The notes beneath the pieces were generated by a model. The model was not told the DNA's origin. It was given only the letters and a program-made list of their open reading frames with translations, and searched no databases. DNA of 13,562 nt from Candidatus Magasanikiibacteriota bacterium (GTDB taxonomy: Bacteria; Patescibacteriota; Patescibacteriia; Magasanikbacterales; UBA922): positions 1-13,562 of the forward strand of contig JAHFIE010000024.1 of assembly GCA_023246565.1 (NCBI GenBank), written 5' to 3'. A program made the position numbers and the translations under genes. Positions 12,119 to 13,562 of the stretch are shown piece by piece. Position 1 is the stretch's first letter; each line of letters starts with the position of its first letter.

Positions 12119-12229
12119 ATGGGTATTTTAGGGGGGATTTCTGGTGTTCTTGTCATCAGAAAATTAGAACGTATTGGATATATTGAAAATTGGTATAAAA
12201 ATAAATATCTAAATGTAATTTGTCACTAA
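12119..12229 (+). pseudogene. Truncated HicA toxin remnant
   Basis: A 36-codon frame starting 2 bases after the hicB stop. The segment GISGVLVIRKLERIGY matches the N-terminal helix of HicA (pattern SG-x-x-V-I-x-x-L-x-x-x-GF). The rest (IENWYKNKYLNVICH) does not, and the catalytic GSH region is absent. The stop codon falls inside the left inverted repeat of the GC-rich cassette that follows. The match is short, so the call is an inference. Confidence 0.45.
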
Positions 12230-12652
12230 GATGGTGTGCGGTGTCTTGCTCCTTGTGACAAGGGATCAGTACCAGTAGTAATTGTCTTGGTGGTACTGCG
12301 GGAGCCACATCCCCTTGATGGACTCGTCCTGGCCCTCTTTTTGGCTAGGGCCGTACCCTTCTTCCTGTGGAAGCGAGGGGATGATGACCAGGATGATGAT
12401 CACAGGTGGTGGAGGAGTGTAGAAATCCTCCTGGTGACAGACGTGGGAGTCGGTCTGGTTCGAGTAGTTGTTGTCCGGAACCGGCAACGGGGCAGTCATT
12501 ACTTCCCCGAGCAACTTTTCGTATCTCTCCTTGTAAATGTAAACGAGCACCAACGAGGTGCCCATGATGAAGCCGACCACCAGCATTCTGAAATTCACGG
12601 AGTTCATTGCACCTTCCCCCTTTTTAGACACCGCCATCTTAATGGCAAATTA
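12216..12652. mobile_element. GC-rich single-gene cassette bounded by imperfect inverted repeats
   Basis: Left end 12216-12246 and right end 12626-12652, read on opposite strands, match at 25 of 27 positions after one 4-base gap. The matching blocks are TAATTTG, TAAGATGG and CGGTGTCT. They enclose one GC-rich minus-strand gene. No transposase lies inside and no clear target-site duplication is visible, so this would be a non-autonomous element if mobile. The promoter for the inner gene lies just outside the right end. Confidence 0.5.
12266..12607 (-). CDS. GC-rich 113-aa membrane-anchored small protein
   Basis: A 113-aa protein starting at ATG 12607 behind GGGGGAAGG, with 4 bases of spacing. 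Residues 8-25 (MLVVGFIMGTSLVLVYIY) form one membrane helix. Next comes a charged segment (KERYEKLLGEVM), a polar stretch, and a second hydrophobic run PPPPVIIILVIIPSLP near residues 65-80. The C-terminus is polar and aromatic (YHQDNYYWY). No family is recognised. A start at 12637 was rejected because it ignores the SD and adds residues before the membrane helix. The gene lies in the inverted-repeat cassette between a hicA remnant and the str operon, and its composition differs sharply from both. Confidence 0.7.
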   Translation of the reverse strand: MNSVNFRMLVVGFIMGTSLVLVYIYKERYEKLLGEVMTAPLPVPDNNYSNQTDSHVCHQEDFYTPPPPVIIILVIIPSLPQEEGYGPSQKEGQDESIKGMWLPQYHQDNYYWY

Positions 12653-12678
12653 ATTGTAAAGACCATTATAAACAGACA

Positions 12679-12707
12679 ATGGTACTTTATTCTACTGGAT
12701 TTGTCAA
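12679..12707 (-). promoter_or_regulatory. Promoter of the 113-aa membrane protein gene, with dyad
   Basis: On the minus strand TTGACA (12707-12702), 17 bp, TACCAT (12684-12679), start near 12672, leader about 65 nt. ACCATT and AATGGT (12662-12667 and 12678-12683) form an inverted repeat that includes the -10 box, as in the mini-operon promoter at 2024-2052. Confidence 0.65.
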
Positions 12708-12767
12708 CATTAAGTCTGCAAATTTATCTAATTTAAGTACTATTTATACTACCACTGCCTATTTCTA

Positions 12768-12796
12768 TTGACAATTACGTGTTCATCTCGTATAAT
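12768..12796 (+). promoter_or_regulatory. Perfect consensus promoter of the rpsL-rpsG (str) operon
   Basis: TTGACA (12768-12773), exactly 17 bp, TATAAT (12791-12796). Start near 12803, giving a leader of about 170 nt before rpsL. Confidence 0.9.
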
Positions 12797-12802
12797 CCTG
12801 AC

Positions 12803-12975
12803 ATCTTTAAAAAGATACAGAACGTAGTAATCCCGACACGTCGGGATGAAGTAAAATCGTGGCTGATTTAAACGTTCGGAAACTCTATTGTTTTTAGAAT
12901 CCGAACCAGTCATATGACTGGATTTTTATTTAATAAGGCAGATGGCATCTTATTTGTTATCTGTTATCTGAAACT
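12803..12975 (+). promoter_or_regulatory. Structured leader of the str operon
   Basis: Several potential stems are visible: ATCTTT/AAAGAT at 12803-12816; ATCCCGA/TCGGGAT at 12830-12847; GTTCGGA/TCCGAAC at 12874-12906; and CCAGTC/GACTGG at 12906-12921 followed by a T-rich run, which looks like a weak intrinsic terminator. A tandem TTATCTG repeat (12957-12970) ends 5 bases before the rpsL ATG. The arrangement suggests attenuation or ribosomal-protein feedback, but no known ligand site is recognised. Confidence 0.5.
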
Positions 12976-13401
<426 letters not shown>

Positions 13402-13497
13402 TCACTATCATGGGCGAGGAGCGTGTGCGTACTGTTTTGTATCTGAATTGTAACATCGCTTCTACACTCACTAATTATTAATAACGTCAAACATCAT

Positions 13498-13562
13498 ATG
13501 TCCCGCGGTAAGCAAACACCTAAACGAATCATCGCGCCTGATCCAAAATATCAGAGCGTGCT
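13498..13562 (+). CDS. rpsG: Small ribosomal subunit protein uS7, N-terminal part
   Basis: The first 21 codons read MSRGKQTPKRIIAPDPKYQSV, with the DPKY typical of the uS7 N-terminus, and the gene runs off the window. uS7 nucleates assembly of the 30S head and in enterobacteria represses translation of its own operon by binding the rpsL-rpsG spacer. The 96-base spacer here contains an uninterrupted 23-codon ATG frame (13410-13481) of doubtful meaning. No SD precedes the ATG at 13498. Confidence 0.93.
   Translation, partial: MSRGKQTPKRIIAPDPKYQSV

Noticed and set aside
12236..12736. 166-aa plus-strand frame through the inverted-repeat cassette
   Set aside because: It is antisense to the SD-bearing 113-aa gene and continues into the AT-rich promoter region without protein-like composition.
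13410..13481. 23-codon frame in the rpsL-rpsG spacer
   Set aside because: No SD, no recognisable product, and the spacer is better explained as untranslated, possibly the uS7 feedback site; too little to call a gene.

Overview
The window looks like a chromosomal segment of a small-genome, AT-rich bacterium, most likely a Patescibacteria/CPR-type lineage. That reading is an inference. It rests on a very short bL28, an N-terminally anchored C39-like cysteine protease of a type common in that group, a minimal M50 protease, and housekeeping genes that lack Shine-Dalgarno (SD) sequences. No rRNA is present, so the lineage cannot be fixed.

Layout: the tail of one GT4 glycosyltransferase and a complete second one (2-1478); a GC-rich two-gene mini-operon on the minus strand (1633-1967) with its own consensus promoter; tgt on the minus strand (2152-3363); an unrecognised 227-aa protein followed by a C39-like protease broken in an A8 tract (3473-5053); a REP-like palindrome pair (5133-5206); a UvrD/Rep helicase (5244-7325); a GC-rich zinc-ribbon mini-gene on the minus strand (7416-7628) divergent from ndk (7759-8238); a 53-aa Cys/Gly-tailed gene (8297-8458); a GC-rich mini-gene (8650-8865); an apparent Phe/Tyr leader-peptide attenuator (9036-9164); another GC-rich mini-gene (9232-9363); a possibly broken ORF pair (9448-9797); tRNA-Pro(GGG) and trhO (9822-10826); rpmB on the minus strand; an M50 site-2 protease; hicB with a hicA remnant; a GC-rich membrane-protein mini-gene between imperfect inverted repeats (12216-12652); and the start of the str operon, rpsL then rpsG (12976 to the end).

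Two gene populations are interleaved. The AT-rich genes with recognisable families (glycosyltransferases, tgt, uvrD, ndk, trhO, rpmB, M50, hicB, rpsL, rpsG), plus the 227-aa gene, the protease and the 53-aa gene, show no SD. Several have a -10 element so close to the ATG that the mRNA should be leaderless. Five visibly GC-rich mini-genes of 43-113 codons, plus one coupled 41-codon gene, resemble no family I recognise. Each of the five has a clear SD, most have a promoter of their own, and they are bordered by inverted repeats. This contrast is the main candidate for an undescribed system: small mobile or transferred mini-gene cassettes scattered between housekeeping operons. The second candidate is the attenuator at 9036-9164, whose downstream gene is not an aromatic amino-acid or pheST gene.

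All GC statements are by eye. Promoters were assigned by matching hexamers and spacing only.
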